From Alkalihalobacterium chitinilyticum (lineage in GTDB: Bacteria > Bacillota > Bacilli > Bacillales > Bacillaceae_F): a stretch of 64,000 nt of DNA. The position numbers and the translations under genes were made by a program. The stretch's first letter is position 1, and every line of letters begins with the position of its first letter. The notes under the pieces were generated by a model that saw only the letters and a list, made by a program, of their open reading frames with translations, made no database searches and had not been told where the DNA came from. The stretch lies in contig NZ_JAOTPO010000001.1 in the NCBI RefSeq assembly GCF_029028005.1, positions 458,288 through 522,287 on the forward strand, given 5' to 3'. Shown in pieces: positions 18,224-28,470 of this stretch.

Positions 18224-20113
18224 CTATGCCCTTTGTCTTTTTCGAGGTACCATTGCCGTAATCTTTTCTGCAACTTTCGCTGAGGTTAAACCAATTTCCT
18301 CAAGCAGCTGAGAGACACTTCCATGTTCAATAAACTGATCTGGTATGCCCATACGCTCGACGACAACATTATGGAAATCATTATCGTGGAAAAATTCTAA
18401 TACAGCACTTCCAAAGCTTCCTTGGACCGAGGTTTCCTCTAATGTTAGGATCGGGATATTAACTTCAGCCAGTTCAGTTAACATTTGCTCATCCAGCGGT
18501 TTGATTGAGCGGGCATTTACTATTTTCACTGACAATCCTTGTAGCGCAAGTTGACGAACTGCTTCTTCAGCTACTGGAATCATCGTACCAAATGTCAATA
18601 TACAAGCATCATTACCGTCTTGGAGAGTTTCCCACTTTCCAATAGGTATTTGCTTTAATTGTTCATCCATTTTAATGCCGTAACCATTTCCTCGAGGATA
18701 GCGGACAGCAATTGGACCATCATCATATTGGAATGCTGTATAAATCATATGCTGAAGTTCATTTTCATCTTTTGGCATCAATATTACCATATTTGGCAAG
18801 TGACGAAGGTAGGCAATATCAAATACACCTTGGTGTGTTTCACCATCTGCCCCTACTAGACCAGCTCGGTCAATTGCAAACACAACATTTAAATTCTGAC
18901 GACAGATATCATGAACGACTTGATCATATCCTCTTTGTAAAAATGTTGAGTAAACTGCAAATACAGGCTTTATGCCTTGGGTAGCTAATCCGCCAGCCAT
19001 TGTAGTTGCGTGCTGCTCAGCAATTCCGACATCAAACATCCGATCAGGAAATTCTGCTGCAAACTTATCCAACTTTGTTCCGCCAGGCATCGCTGCTGTA
19101 ATGGCTACTAATCGCTTATCCTCTCTAGCAATTTTTTTAAGCGTGTCACTAAATACACCGCTATAACTCGGCGGTCCAGGTTTTTTTACTACTTCTCCAG
19201 ACTCCATCTTGTATGGCCCTAATCCATGCCACGTTCCCTCTGCGTCGTTTTCTGCAGGGGCATAACCTTTCCCTTTTTTCGTTAGAACATGAATTAATAC
19301 AGGTCCTTTTGTCTTTTTGGCATACCTCATATTTTCAAGGAGATCGTCAAAATCATGACCATCAACAGGTCCTAAATAAGTAAATCCTAATTCTTCAAAG
19401 AAGATCCCTGAAACGAGTAAATATTTTAAGCTGTCTTTGACTCTTTCAGCTGTCGTAGCCAACTTTCCACCGAAAGCAGGGATTTTGCGAATTAACATTT
19501 CTAATTCTTCTTTAGCTTTATGATACTTCCCTGCGGTTCTTAATCGTCCTAACACATTGTGAAGGGCACCTACGTTCGGAGCAATAGACATTTCATTATC
19601 ATTTAAAATGACGATAATATCTTTTTGCTCATGGCCAATATGATTTAAGGCTTCTAAAGCCATACCGCCAGTTAAAGCCCCATCACCAATAACAGCAACG
19701 ACTGTTTCATCCGTTCCTTTTAAGTCACGTGCAGCTGCCATCCCCATCGCAGCCGATAACGAAGTTGAACTATGTCCAGTTTCCCATACATCATGTTCAC
19801 TTTCACTTCTTTTTGGGAAACCGCATAAACCTTTATATTGACGTAAGGTGTCAAACTGGTCCGCTCTCCCAGTAAGAATTTTATGGACGTAAGCTTGATG
19901 TCCTACATCCCAGATAATTTTATCTTTCGGGCTTTCTAAACAGTAATGTAGAACCATTGTAAGCTCAACAACACCCAAGTTAGGACCTAAATGACCACCT
20001 GTAACCGATAACTTTTCTATTAGAAAGTGACGAATTTCAGATGCTAATTCTTCTAATTCTGTTTTGGATAGTTGCTTTAACATACTAGGGTCTTTTATAT
20101 TTTCAAGTTCCAT
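18224..20113 (-). CDS. dxs: 1-deoxy-D-xylulose-5-phosphate synthase
   Basis: Dxs (629 aa) makes DXP from pyruvate and glyceraldehyde-3-phosphate, the first step of the MEP isoprenoid pathway, using thiamine diphosphate. [18 protein letters not shown] is the ThDP motif near residue 150; the conserved [15 protein letters not shown] and the transketolase C-terminal domain follow. Its neighbours ispA and the OLE-oapA pair match the arrangement known from OLE-bearing Bacillales. Confidence 0.97.
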   Translation of the reverse strand: MELENIKDPSMLKQLSKTELEELASEIRHFLIEKLSVTGGHLGPNLGVVELTMVLHYCLESPKDKIIWDVGHQAYVHKILTGRADQFDTLRQYKGLCGFPKRSESEHDVWETGHSSTSLSAAMGMAAARDLKGTDETVVAVIGDGALTGGMALEALNHIGHEQKDIIVILNDNEMSIAPNVGALHNVLGRLRTAGKYHKAKEELEMLIRKIPAFGGKLATTAERVKDSLKYLLVSGIFFEELGFTYLGPVDGHDFDDLLENMRYAKKTKGPVLIHVLTKKGKGYAPAENDAEGTWHGLGPYKMESGEVVKKPGPPSYSGVFSDTLKKIAREDKRLVAITAAMPGGTKLDKFAAEFPDRMFDVGIAEQHATTMAGGLATQGIKPVFAVYSTFLQRGYDQVVHDICRQNLNVVFAIDRAGLVGADGETHQGVFDIAYLRHLPNMVILMPKDENELQHMIYTAFQYDDGPIAVRYPRGNGYGIKMDEQLKQIPIGKWETLQDGNDACILTFGTMIPVAEEAVRQLALQGLSVKIVNARSIKPLDEQMLTELAEVNIPILTLEETSVQGSFGSAVLEFFHDNDFHNVVVERMGIPDQFIEHGSVSQLLEEIGLTSAKVAEKITAMVPRKRQRA

Positions 20114-20132
20114 TAAGAACCCTCACTTTCAA

Positions 20133-20741
20133 TTATTTATCTCTTTTTTTACTTTTTCCGTTCTTACCATTATTAACAAAAAGTGTTATTTTTAATTTTA
20201 CCTCTAAAATATATAATATTCTACCGACATGATAGATAATAGGAGTAGAATATTGGATAGCTATTGTTTTTCCTATAGACTTTCCCCCAACAGTTATTGC
20301 AGCCACTACACTTGTAAATAAAACAGAAATAAAAAATTGGTCAAGTGACCCCTCACCATGTCCTAGTTGTAAGGATAGCTGAATGACTACATATGCTGAA
20401 GCCGTCCCACTCACAATTCCTGCTATATCACCAATTACATCATTACAAAAGTTTGCAAAGCGATCTGCGTTTCTTGTTATTCTTACAGCATGTTTTGCTC
20501 CTAATAGTTTCCTTGCAGCCATCGCATGGAAAGGAGCTTCATCTGCAGCTGTCGCAGCTACCCCAATTGTATCAAAAAACACACCTGTTAATACAATAAA
20601 AAACACTATAAGCATTCCAATGCCCCAGGTTACACCACTTAAGAGAAACGTCGATATAACTGAAAAAATAGCCGCTAACACAAGTGTGATAACGGCAATT
20701 GCTAAACTCCAATTTATGGATTTAATAAATGATTGTTTCAT
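20133..20741 (-). CDS. oapA: OLE-associated membrane protein OapA
   Basis: A 202-aa membrane protein lying between the OLE RNA and dxs, which is the known place of oapA. It has about four membrane segments (12-35, 40-60, 105-125, 140-160) and the family stretch GVAATAADEAPFHAMAARK, followed by the basic-cysteine segment RITRNADRFANFCNDVIGDIAG and a basic C-terminal tail. OapA binds OLE RNA and draws it to the membrane; the fold resembles DUF21/CNNM proteins. The assignment rests on sequence feel plus the adjacent RNA. Confidence 0.88.
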   Translation of the reverse strand: MKQSFIKSINWSLAIAVITLVLAAIFSVISTFLLSGVTWGIGMLIVFFIVLTGVFFDTIGVAATAADEAPFHAMAARKLLGAKHAVRITRNADRFANFCNDVIGDIAGIVSGTASAYVVIQLSLQLGHGEGSLDQFFISVLFTSVVAAITVGGKSIGKTIAIQYSTPIIYHVGRILYILEVKLKITLFVNNGKNGKSKKRDK

Positions 20742-20832
20742 TTATATTATTTGTCACCTATCTTTTTAATTTAAAAGACACACAATTAAGCCATACACAT
20801 CCTTTAAATATGTATAGTGCTGAGTGGTCATT

Positions 20833-21427
20833 TAAAGAGTAAATGCTGTGGCTTAGGTCCAGTAGGATTTCCCAGATACGTACCGGAGCGTCGCCGCTCT
20901 GGCGGTTTCCCATTAAACCTATCTTAGCGCCGTCACCAAACGCTAGACTGGATTACCACTTAGTCCACACTTCAATCCTCTTTAAATGTCTTACGAACAG
21001 TCTAGGAGTTTTCCCCGACAGCTCCTCGCTATTCTTTTATCCTCTTTTGCAGAGCAGATTTCATATGGCAAAGAGTAAACGTTGTTGGCCGACAACCTTT
21101 ACACCTGCTTCCATAATCCCCTCTGACTCCACTCAAGGCAGGCTACGCTGCTGGCAGAACTACCCAAGTTTGCCTTAGCAGGTTCATACCCTATGTTACC
21201 ACTATTGTATGCACCGCATACAGCAGTAAAATAAGGCCTCCGCGGTGTGAGGGTCAACGCCCACATGCCTTTGTGGATCGCCCTCACACCTTAACACCCA
21301 GCGCCGACCCAAAGCTGGGCGCCTCAAGCCGACACAAGGAGCTTCATCGATGTGCCCTTTAGCGGATTTTTAGCCCCGCCTTCAAGAATAGAGAGCCGAC
21401 TAGAATACTGCACCACTCTCTCTTTGT
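20833..21427 (-). ncRNA. ole: OLE RNA (ornate, large, extremophilic)
   Basis: A structured non-coding RNA of about 595 nt between ispA and oapA, the established locus of OLE RNA (about 610 nt in B. halodurans). The stretch is GC-richer than its surroundings and holds many paired segments, for example the arms CCTCACACC/GGTGTGAGG (21244-21290 area) and GCGCCCAGC/GCTGGGTG. The two ends can pair: AAAGAG-GTGG near the 5' end with CCAC-CTCTTT near 20834-20852. Ends are set from the promoter at 21434-21462 and that terminal stem and are approximate. OLE RNA forms a membrane ribonucleoprotein with OapA and affects cold and alcohol tolerance in B. halodurans. Confidence 0.9.
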
Positions 21428-21433
21428 AGAGTT

Positions 21434-21462
21434 ATTATATCACTAGATAGAAAATCGCTCAA
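21434..21462 (-). promoter_or_regulatory. Sigma-A promoter of the OLE RNA
   Basis: Minus strand TTGAGC, 17-nt spacer, TATAAT. The predicted start is an A at about 21427, immediately before the first paired segment of the OLE RNA. It lies after the ispA stop codon, so OLE need not depend only on read-through from the nusB-folD-xse-ispA transcript. Confidence 0.8.
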
Positions 21463-21507
21463 TGAAAATGTCTGTCAGTCCTAAAACATGTTTCCGTTAC
21501 TAACAGC

Positions 21508-22395
21508 TTAGTGGTCTCTTTCCACAATATAGTCGGTTATCGCCATTAACAATGAGTTTTCAAGCTTTACATTATATAAATATTCTTTTGCGCGATTTGT
21601 ATGCTCGAATAATTTTTCTTTTGCCCCGTCCATTGTTAATAATGCAGGGTAAGTGCTTTTTTCTTTCCCGAAATCACTACCTACAGGCTTGCCAATCATA
21701 GCTGCGTCCCCTTCAATATCAAGAATGTCATCCTTAATTTGAAAAACGAGTCCAAGTTCCTTCCCAAACAAACGTAATTGTTCAATTTCTTCCTCTTTTG
21801 CTTCAGCTAAAATTGCTCCGGCTATAACGGAGTACGTTAAAAGATCACCTGTTTTATGATCATGGATGTATTCTAATTCCTCCAAAGTAAGGCTTTTTCC
21901 TTCACCTTCCATATCAGCAACTTGTCCGCCAACCATTCCTTCAGGTCCTGCAGCCTTAGCAAGCTCTTGCATTAACTTTACCTTCATTCCATCGGTTACA
22001 TTTGGACTATTCATTTCACTAATTAATTGAAATGAATAAGTGAGCAGTGCATCTCCAGCAAGTATAGCCATTGCTTCACCAAACACCTTATGATTCGTCG
22101 GTTTCCCTCTTCGTAAATCATCATCGTCCATTGCTGGTAAATCATCATGTATTAAAGAGTATGTATGCAACATTTCAATGGCGCACGCGATATTAGTTCC
22201 AATTTTTTCATCACGATTAAAAGCATGAAGAGTTGCTAATAATAACACTGGGCGAACTCTTTTCCCACCGGCAGAAAGCGAATAAAGCATCGCTTCTTTA
22301 AGAGTAGGCGGAGCTTCTAAGTGACTTATACACTCTGGTAATTGCTGTTCTATTTCGGTTTTACTCTTTTGTAGAAATTGTTTAAGATCAATCAC
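21508..22395 (-). CDS. ispA: Farnesyl diphosphate synthase
   Basis: A polyprenyl synthase (295 aa) that condenses IPP with DMAPP and GPP to give FPP. The first Asp-rich motif is [20 protein letters not shown] (about 80-98) and the second is [13 protein letters not shown] (about 218). The start is GTG, overlapping the xseB stop by 4 nt (GTGA), with AGGAGG 10 nt upstream. It shares the transcript with xseB and xseA. Confidence 0.96.
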   Translation of the reverse strand: MIDLKQFLQKSKTEIEQQLPECISHLEAPPTLKEAMLYSLSAGGKRVRPVLLLATLHAFNRDEKIGTNIACAIEMLHTYSLIHDDLPAMDDDDLRRGKPTNHKVFGEAMAILAGDALLTYSFQLISEMNSPNVTDGMKVKLMQELAKAAGPEGMVGGQVADMEGEGKSLTLEELEYIHDHKTGDLLTYSVIAGAILAEAKEEEIEQLRLFGKELGLVFQIKDDILDIEGDAAMIGKPVGSDFGKEKSTYPALLTMDGAKEKLFEHTNRAKEYLYNVKLENSLLMAITDYIVERDH

Positions 22396-22637
22396 TCTGC
22401 TTGATCCTCCTGAAACGATGCTTCTTCTAGTTGGCCATCTTCGGTTAGAATTTGCTCTAATTGCTTTTCAACGACTGTCAGCTTATCGTGACAAAGCTTC
22501 GATAAGTTCATACCTTGTTGAAACATTGAAATCGCTTCTTCTAAGGGTACGTCACCTTGCTCAAGCTTTTCGACGACACTCTCAAGCTCAGTTATTGCAT
22601 CTTCAAAAGATAACTCCTCACGGTTTTGCTCGCTCAT
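22392..22637 (-). CDS. xseB: Exodeoxyribonuclease VII small subunit
   Basis: XseB (81 aa) is the small coiled-coil subunit of exonuclease [23 protein letters not shown] and [13 protein letters not shown] are the family segments. Start ATG at 22637 is preferred over the GTG just before it because AGGTGG lies 7 nt upstream. It shares one base with the xseA stop (TGATG), implying coupled translation. Confidence 0.94.
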   Translation of the reverse strand: MSEQNREELSFEDAITELESVVEKLEQGDVPLEEAISMFQQGMNLSKLCHDKLTVVEKQLEQILTEDGQLEEASFQEDQAE

Positions 22638-24001
22638 CACTCATCCACCTTTAATAAAGTTTCCTTTTTAGTATCTAAAACTTGACACTTTACAGTTCCA
22701 TCCATAACTCTAATTTGAACTGCGTCATCTATACTTACATCACTTACCGATTTTACTAACTCGTTATTATCATTAAATGCTAAACTATAACCACGTTCCA
22801 TCATTCGTAACGGACTCAGTACTTCTAATGTCTGTACTTTATTATGAAATTGGTTTTGTTTTTCCTTTAGCAGCCATTTCATATTTCTTAGAAGTTGATC
22901 TCTTAAAAATAACGACTGTTGCTTAGCCTCTGCCAGCTTTGCATTCGGATGGTTCCTCATTATGTCTTTTGTTAATTGATTTATCTGTTCGGATCGTTTT
23001 TCTAGTAGTCGTCGCATTTCACGTTCAAGACGATCATATAAACGATCTAGCTCTTGCTCTTTTTGATGAACCAATTGTTGCGGGTAGCGAAAGGCATATG
23101 ATTTTTGTAAACGGTTTAACCGCTGCTTTTCACGCTCGACCTTCTCCATTATAGCTCGGCGTAATCTAAGCTTTTGAAGATCGATGGCTTTGACCAATTC
23201 TTTTAGTTCTGGAACTGCTAATTCAGCAGCTGCTGTTGGTGTTGCAGCCCTTATATCAGCCACAAAGTCAGCAATAGTAAAGTCCGTTTCATGACCAACT
23301 GCAGATATGATTGGAACTTTCGATTCATAAATGGCACGTGCAACTGCCTCTTCATTGAAAGCCCATAATTCTTCAATCGAGCCTCCGCCACGACCGATAA
23401 TTAACACATCAAACATATTAGCAGCGTTTGCTTGCCGGATTGCTTTTACAATTGAAGGTGCGGCACCTTCACCCTGCACCAATACAGGTAATATCGTGAT
23501 ATTAGCAATAGGAAAGCGTCTTTTTATCGTTGTAATAATGTCGCGGATCGCCGCCCCTGTTGGTGAAGTGGCAACCGCAATTCTCATGGCATAGTTTGGA
23601 AGCGACTTTTTCAAATGTGGAGAAAAAAGGCCTTCAATTTCTAATTTTTCCTTTAATTGTTCGTAGGCCATATACAAGCTTCCCACACCATCTGGTTGCA
23701 TTTCTCTAGCATACATTTGGTACTGACCATATGCTTCATATACAGTGATTTCACCACGAATAAGCACTTTCATACCATCTTCTGGTTTAAACTTTAGAAA
23801 CCGATTATTACCAGCAAACATGACCGCTTGCATTCGCGCTTGTTCATCTTTAATCGTGAAGTACATATGTCCGCGGTTATGATGTTTAAAGTTAGAAAGT
23901 TCTCCTCTAATCCATACATTTTGCAGGACATCATCAGTTTCAAATTGTCTTTTTATATATCGAGTCACTTCCGTTACAGATAATATATTTTCCCTAGACA
24001 T
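22637..24001 (-). CDS. xseA: Exodeoxyribonuclease VII large subunit
   Basis: XseA (454 aa) is the catalytic subunit of exonuclease VII. It has an N-terminal OB-fold (about 1-100, [20 protein letters not shown]), the core with [28 protein letters not shown] and [15 protein letters not shown], then a long C-terminal coiled coil (about 270-390). AAGGAG precedes the ATG. Confidence 0.97.
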   Translation of the reverse strand: MSRENILSVTEVTRYIKRQFETDDVLQNVWIRGELSNFKHHNRGHMYFTIKDEQARMQAVMFAGNNRFLKFKPEDGMKVLIRGEITVYEAYGQYQMYAREMQPDGVGSLYMAYEQLKEKLEIEGLFSPHLKKSLPNYAMRIAVATSPTGAAIRDIITTIKRRFPIANITILPVLVQGEGAAPSIVKAIRQANAANMFDVLIIGRGGGSIEELWAFNEEAVARAIYESKVPIISAVGHETDFTIADFVADIRAATPTAAAELAVPELKELVKAIDLQKLRLRRAIMEKVEREKQRLNRLQKSYAFRYPQQLVHQKEQELDRLYDRLEREMRRLLEKRSEQINQLTKDIMRNHPNAKLAEAKQQSLFLRDQLLRNMKWLLKEKQNQFHNKVQTLEVLSPLRMMERGYSLAFNDNNELVKSVSDVSIDDAVQIRVMDGTVKCQVLDTKKETLLKVDE

Positions 24002-24018
24002 AAGAACGGCTCCTTATC

Positions 24019-24864
24019 TTAACCTCGCTTTGCCGAAATAATCGTGTTATGTAATAGCATCGTAATCGTCATCGGCCCAACTCCACCAGGTACAGGTGTA
24101 AGATATGATGCAACTTCTTTTACTTCATCAAAAACAACATCTCCACACAATTTCCCTGTATCTAAGCGGTTAACACCTACATCTATTACTGCAGCCCCTT
24201 CTTTTACATAGCTAGCATCAACAAAGTTGGCTTTTCCTACAGCAACGATTAATATATCTGCTTGTTTTGTTAAGTCCTTCATATTTTCTGTACGTGAATG
24301 ACAGTATGTAACAGTTGCATTCTCATTTAATAGAAGTTGTCCAACTGGCTTTCCGACAATATTACTTCTTCCAATGACAACTACATGTTTGCCTTCTAAT
24401 TTAATCTCTTTAGACTTTAACATCTCAACAATGCCGAATGGAGTACAAGGAAGGAACGTTTCTTCTCCGATCATCATTTTCCCAATACTAATTGGGTGGA
24501 AGCCATCAACATCTTTTTCTGGACTGATTTTTTCAATTACCGCTCTTTCTGAAATATGCTTTGGCAGTGGCAATTGTACAAGAATTCCGTGTACGTCCTT
24601 ATCATTATTTAAACTATCAATTAAATTTAACAGCTCTTCTTCAGCAATATCTTCTGGTTTCTCAATAAGTAATGAACGGATGCCGACTTCCTCACATGCC
24701 TTTACTTTTCCAGTTACATAAGACTTAGATGCAGGGTGTTCTCCAATTAAAATAACAGCTAAACCTGGGACAATCCCCTTTTTACTAAGTTGTTCTACTT
24801 CAACCTTCATTTCTTGTCTTTTGCTAGCAGCTAACTCTTTCCCACTAATAATCGTTGCTGACAT
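24019..24864 (-). CDS. folD: Methylenetetrahydrofolate dehydrogenase/cyclohydrolase FolD
   Basis: FolD (281 aa) interconverts 5,10-methylene- and 10-formyl-tetrahydrofolate. The catalytic Lys lies in KSYVTGKVKACEEVGI, with GILVQLPLPKHI, DVDGFHPISIGK, the NADP site VIGRSNIVGKPVGQLLL and the C-terminal PVPGGVGPMT. Fused-type length is normal. It follows nusB by 43 nt in the same operon. Confidence 0.97.
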   Translation of the reverse strand: MSATIISGKELAASKRQEMKVEVEQLSKKGIVPGLAVILIGEHPASKSYVTGKVKACEEVGIRSLLIEKPEDIAEEELLNLIDSLNNDKDVHGILVQLPLPKHISERAVIEKISPEKDVDGFHPISIGKMMIGEETFLPCTPFGIVEMLKSKEIKLEGKHVVVIGRSNIVGKPVGQLLLNENATVTYCHSRTENMKDLTKQADILIVAVGKANFVDASYVKEGAAVIDVGVNRLDTGKLCGDVVFDEVKEVASYLTPVPGGVGPMTITMLLHNTIISAKRG

Positions 24865-24907
24865 TTTCTACACTCCTATCCCATTAAACCTATTTTTGTA
24901 CATCCTT

Positions 24908-25312
24908 TTAGTTTTCTTCTTTACTTATCGCTTCTACAACTTTAGATAATACTCCATTGACAAAGCGGCCTGACTCTTCCCCGCCAAAAGCTTTTGCGAG
25001 TTCAATTGCTTCATTGAATGTAACATTCATCGGAATGTCATCAATGTATTTCATTTCGTGCACAGCCATACGAAGGACGGCACGGTCGACATTCCCAACT
25101 CTATCTAACGACCAATTCGAGAGATTTTTTGATAAAATACCATCAATCTCTTCTTGGTGTGAAAGCGTTCCTGAAACGATTTTTTCTAAAAATGGAGTTA
25201 TCTCCTCACTGTCTTCAAGTGAGTTTGACAATGCTTCTTTCCATTCTACTGCTGTTAAGTCAATTTGAAAAAGAGCTTGAACGGCTCTTAAACGTGCTAG
25301 ACGTCTATTCAT
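24908..25312 (-). CDS. nusB: Transcription antitermination factor NusB
   Basis: NusB (134 aa) binds boxA of rRNA leaders with NusE and supports rRNA transcription. The all-helical family motifs ARLRAVQALFQID at the N terminus and VDRAVLRMAVHEM and NEAIELAKAFGGEESGRFVNGVL in the C-terminal half are present. Confidence 0.95.
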   Translation of the reverse strand: MNRRLARLRAVQALFQIDLTAVEWKEALSNSLEDSEEITPFLEKIVSGTLSHQEEIDGILSKNLSNWSLDRVGNVDRAVLRMAVHEMKYIDDIPMNVTFNEAIELAKAFGGEESGRFVNGVLSKVVEAISKEEN

Positions 25313-25460
25313 ACGTGTTTTCTCCTTCTGTTGCCTAATTATATGTTTGATAATAGCATATTCTGCTAGCTGATAACAGAGATTGCCGATATTTATTGAA
25401 TATACGACTTTTTTGTAGAATTCTCTGAAGTGCAGCTATTGGACCATCATCAATTAGAAA

Positions 25461-25490
25461 ACAGCCAAAGGCACAATCCTTTGGCTGTTT
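25461..25490 (-). terminator. Intrinsic terminator after yqhY
   Basis: Stem AACAGCCAAAGG/CCTTTGGCTGTT with loop ATTGTG. Poly-U-like tails occur on both sides, strongest on the minus strand, so it mainly ends the accBC-yqhY transcript. Confidence 0.85.
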
Positions 25491-25547
25491 GTTTGCAAAT
25501 AGTATTCCCATCGTCAAACCAGTTAATAACTATTTTAACTTTAAAAT

Positions 25548-25952
25548 TTATTCTTCAGTAACTTCTTGCGGCTCTGTTTGGGCCTCAAATTGAACACCAA
25601 CTACATGAACATTAACGGCTTCAAGGTCTATACCTGTCATCGTCTGTAACGCTTGTTTTACATTGGATTGAATTTTCTTAGCTACCTCCGGAATCGACAC
25701 CCCGTAAATAATAATTACGGAAACATCAACAACTATTCCATCTTCTTTCAACTCAACTTTTACACCTTTGCCGTGATTTTTTCTTCCTAATCGCTCGGCA
25801 ACACCTGTTGCAAAATTTCCCCTCATTGTTGCAACACCATCTACTTCTGATGATGCAATCCCTGCAATTACTTCAATTACTTCTGGAGAAATCTCTACTT
25901 TACCTAGGTCATTTTTTTGTTCCTCTAGGTCTATGATATGATTTTCTGCCAT
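25548..25952 (-). CDS. yqhY: Asp23/Gls24 family envelope stress protein YqhY
   Basis: A 134-aa Asp23-family protein (VEISPEVIEVIAGIASSEVDGVATM near residue 20, and GVSIPEVAKKIQSNVKQAL). YqhY is encoded behind accBC in Bacillus and is linked to control of acetyl-CoA carboxylase. It lies 44 nt after accC and before a strong terminator, which marks the end of that operon. Confidence 0.92.
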   Translation of the reverse strand: MAENHIIDLEEQKNDLGKVEISPEVIEVIAGIASSEVDGVATMRGNFATGVAERLGRKNHGKGVKVELKEDGIVVDVSVIIIYGVSIPEVAKKIQSNVKQALQTMTGIDLEAVNVHVVGVQFEAQTEPQEVTEE

Positions 25953-25996
25953 CTTACCGCACCTCCATCATTCAGCCTTATATTCATTTTACCATA

Positions 25997-27349
25997 TTAC
26001 GGTTTGGTTAAATCATATTGTTCTAAAAATTTCGTGTTAAACTCACCTGAAATAAACTTTTCATGACTAAGCAACTTTAAATGAAACGGAATTGTAGTAT
26101 CAATTCCTTCGATTTCAAACTCTGCCAACGCTCGTTTCATCCTTGCAATTGCTTCTTCTCGTGTTGCTCCGTAAGTTATTACTTTGGCAATCATTGAGTC
26201 ATAAAACGGCGATATTGTATATCCAGGGTATGCCGCTGAATCTACACGCACACCTAGACCACCAGGGGGTAAATATTTTGTGATTTTCCCAGGGGAAGGC
26301 ATGAAGTTTTTACTTGGATTTTCGGCATTGATACGACATTCAATCGACCAACCATTAAGCGTAACCTCTTCTTGTGTTACTGACAGCTCCTTCCCGGAAG
26401 CTACAAGAAGTTGTTCTTTAATTAAGTCGATCCCAGTAACCATCTCTGTTACTGGATGCTCTACTTGGATCCTTGTATTCATTTCCATAAAGTAAAATTG
26501 GCGTAAGCGGTAATCATAGATAAATTCAACTGTCCCTGCACCTGAATAATTAACCGCCTTTGCTGCTTTAACAGCTGCCTCACCCATTTTATCTCTCATC
26601 TCTTGGTCCAGCGCTGGCGAAGGAGTTTCTTCTAATAGTTTCTGTAATCTTCTTTGTATACTACAATCTCTTTCACCTAGGTGAATAACGTTTCCGTAAT
26701 TATCAGCTAGTACTTGAATTTCAACGTGGCGGAAATCTTCTATGTATTTTTCCAAGTAAACACCGGGGTTACCAAATGCAGTACTTGCTTCCTGTTGGGT
26801 AATTTGAATTCCTTTTTTTAACTCTGCTTCATTACGGGCTACACGAATTCCTTTTCCACCGCCGCCGGCTGTCGCTTTAATAATGACAGGGTATCCAATT
26901 TCGCCAGCCACTTTTAAACCTGCTTCAACATCTTCAATAATACCCTTAGAACCAGGAACAATTGGTACATTGGCATTCGCCATCGTTTCCCGTGCCACAT
27001 CTTTAGTTCCCATTCTATTTATAGCCTCAGGGCTTGGTCCAACGAATGTTACATTACATGCTGAACAAATCTCTGCAAAATCAGCATTTTCAGCTAAAAA
27101 ACCGTATCCGGGATGGATCGCATCGACCTCAGTTAAGGTAGCTACACTCATAATGTTCGTGAAGTTTAAATAGCTTTTGGCCGAAGGAGTTGGACCGATA
27201 CAAAACGCTTGGTCTGCGAGCCTGACATGAAGGGATTCTTTATCAGCTTCTGAATAAACTGCGACCGTTTCAATACCTAGCTCTTTACACGCTCGAATGA
27301 TTCGAACGGCTATTTCTCCTCGGTTAGCAATTAGAACCTTTTTTATCAT
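25997..27349 (-). CDS. accC: Acetyl-CoA carboxylase biotin carboxylase subunit
   Basis: AccC (450 aa) carboxylates the biotin of AccB with ATP and bicarbonate. [20 protein letters not shown] is the N-terminal signature, the ATP-grasp glycine loop reads [14 protein letters not shown], and [13 protein letters not shown] contains metal and catalytic residues. Two ATG codons stand in a row (27352 and 27349); the second aligns with the B. subtilis start and gives better spacing from GGGAG. Confidence 0.96.
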   Translation of the reverse strand: MIKKVLIANRGEIAVRIIRACKELGIETVAVYSEADKESLHVRLADQAFCIGPTPSAKSYLNFTNIMSVATLTEVDAIHPGYGFLAENADFAEICSACNVTFVGPSPEAINRMGTKDVARETMANANVPIVPGSKGIIEDVEAGLKVAGEIGYPVIIKATAGGGGKGIRVARNEAELKKGIQITQQEASTAFGNPGVYLEKYIEDFRHVEIQVLADNYGNVIHLGERDCSIQRRLQKLLEETPSPALDQEMRDKMGEAAVKAAKAVNYSGAGTVEFIYDYRLRQFYFMEMNTRIQVEHPVTEMVTGIDLIKEQLLVASGKELSVTQEEVTLNGWSIECRINAENPSKNFMPSPGKITKYLPPGGLGVRVDSAAYPGYTISPFYDSMIAKVITYGATREEAIARMKRALAEFEIEGIDTTIPFHLKLLSHEKFISGEFNTKFLEQYDLTKP

Positions 27350-27361
27350 CATAAACTCTCC

Positions 27362-27868
27362 CTACTCTGGTTGAACAACGAATAATGGTTGTCCATATTC
27401 TACTAATTCCCCATTTTGAACGAGTATTTCTACAATTTTACCGTTAACTTCAGCTTCAAGTTCATTCATTAGTTTCATTGCTTCTAAGATACAAACAATC
27501 GTACTTTCATTGACATGGTCGCCTGGTTTTACATAAGGCTGTGCATCTGGAGCTGGTGCAGCATAAAATGTTCCTACCATTGGAGATTTTATAGTGACAT
27601 GTGTATCATTTACCTTCGTCTCAGTTCGGACTGGCTGTTCTGCCTCCACTGGCGCTTTTGCTGCAACTGTTTTCTGCTCTTGTGCTGTGACTGTTGGTTG
27701 AACGTTTTCACGAACTGCTGGAGCTTCAACCATTGTTGGTGTAATTAATGATGGGTTCGTGTTTCTTTTAATCGTTAATTTCGTTCCATCTTGTTCGATT
27801 TCCACTTCATCAATCGTCGACTTATCAATTACTCTTATCAATTCTTTTATATCTTGAACTTTTAACAT
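27362..27868 (-). CDS. accB: Biotin carboxyl carrier protein
   Basis: AccB (168 aa) carries the biotin; the biotinylated Lys lies in [11 protein letters not shown] near residue 135. An N-terminal domain ([17 protein letters not shown]) and a Pro/Ala-rich linker precede the biotinyl domain. It is 12 nt upstream of accC. Confidence 0.96.
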   Translation of the reverse strand: MLKVQDIKELIRVIDKSTIDEVEIEQDGTKLTIKRNTNPSLITPTMVEAPAVRENVQPTVTAQEQKTVAAKAPVEAEQPVRTETKVNDTHVTIKSPMVGTFYAAPAPDAQPYVKPGDHVNESTIVCILEAMKLMNELEAEVNGKIVEILVQNGELVEYGQPLFVVQPE

Positions 27869-27905
27869 AATTTCTTTTGTCCCTTCACGATCCAGCTATT
27901 TTTAT

Positions 27906-28265
27906 TTATTCCGTCATTTCCTTTTCTTCTGTTTCTTTAACTACAACATCGTTTTTGTATTGACGAAACACAGGAAACTCAGATAAGTTATCTGGAATTT
28001 TACCGTTTTCTAATAAAATTAGTTTTACAATGTTTTTATTTCTTGCCATATGAAACTTTTCGCCATATTCATTTTCTTTTGTATATCGTTTGATGCTGTC
28101 GTAGTCTTCTTCTTGAATAGATACTGTATATGTATTTCCGCCTTCTGTTTCAAAATCCTGCACAAATCCCACTTCAAATTCAACAATTTGAATGTTATCA
28201 TTCTTCAAGTTACGTGTTTGTTCAAATACTGCTTTTGCACCTTCTGTTAAGTCATTCCATTCCAC
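27906..28265 (-). CDS. Uncharacterised protein between spoIIIAH and accB
   Basis: A soluble-looking acidic protein of 119 aa that I do not recognise. It has no membrane segment or signal peptide; it is rich in beta-type stretches (IQIVEFEVGFVQDFETEGGNT, TYTVSIQEEDYDSI) and ends with an acidic tail. The frame is open from GTG at 28274, but that codon is inside the ribosome site GAGGTG; GTG at 28265 fits better. Nothing corresponds in this position in B. subtilis. It may be co-transcribed with accB, 37 nt downstream. Confidence 0.7.
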   Translation of the reverse strand: MEWNDLTEGAKAVFEQTRNLKNDNIQIVEFEVGFVQDFETEGGNTYTVSIQEEDYDSIKRYTKENEYGEKFHMARNKNIVKLILLENGKIPDNLSEFPVFRQYKNDVVVKETEEKEMTE

Positions 28266-28392
28266 TATAATCACCTCATAAAATCATACTTACAATCATT
28301 TAGTACTCCGATATTGACGTATTATACCATTTCATCGTTTCCTACGCATTATAGTATATCATGTTCCAAAAGAATAAAGATATAAACATCAG

Positions 28393-28428
28393 ACATCAAA
28401 AAGAGACTAATATGATATTAGCCTCTTT
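28393..28428 (-). terminator. Intrinsic terminator after the spoIIIA operon
   Basis: Minus strand AAAGAGGCTAATAT/ATATTAGTCTCTTT with one mismatch and trailing T residues. Confidence 0.8.
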
Positions 28429-28470
28429 AAATACGTGTTCAAAAAGGAGGACATCCTCTATAACTTAATC

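Noticed and set aside
20843..21287. ORFs of 111 aa (plus) and 62 aa (minus) in the ispA-oapA gap
   Set aside because: They lie in the OLE RNA; no ribosome site and unnatural composition for a protein.
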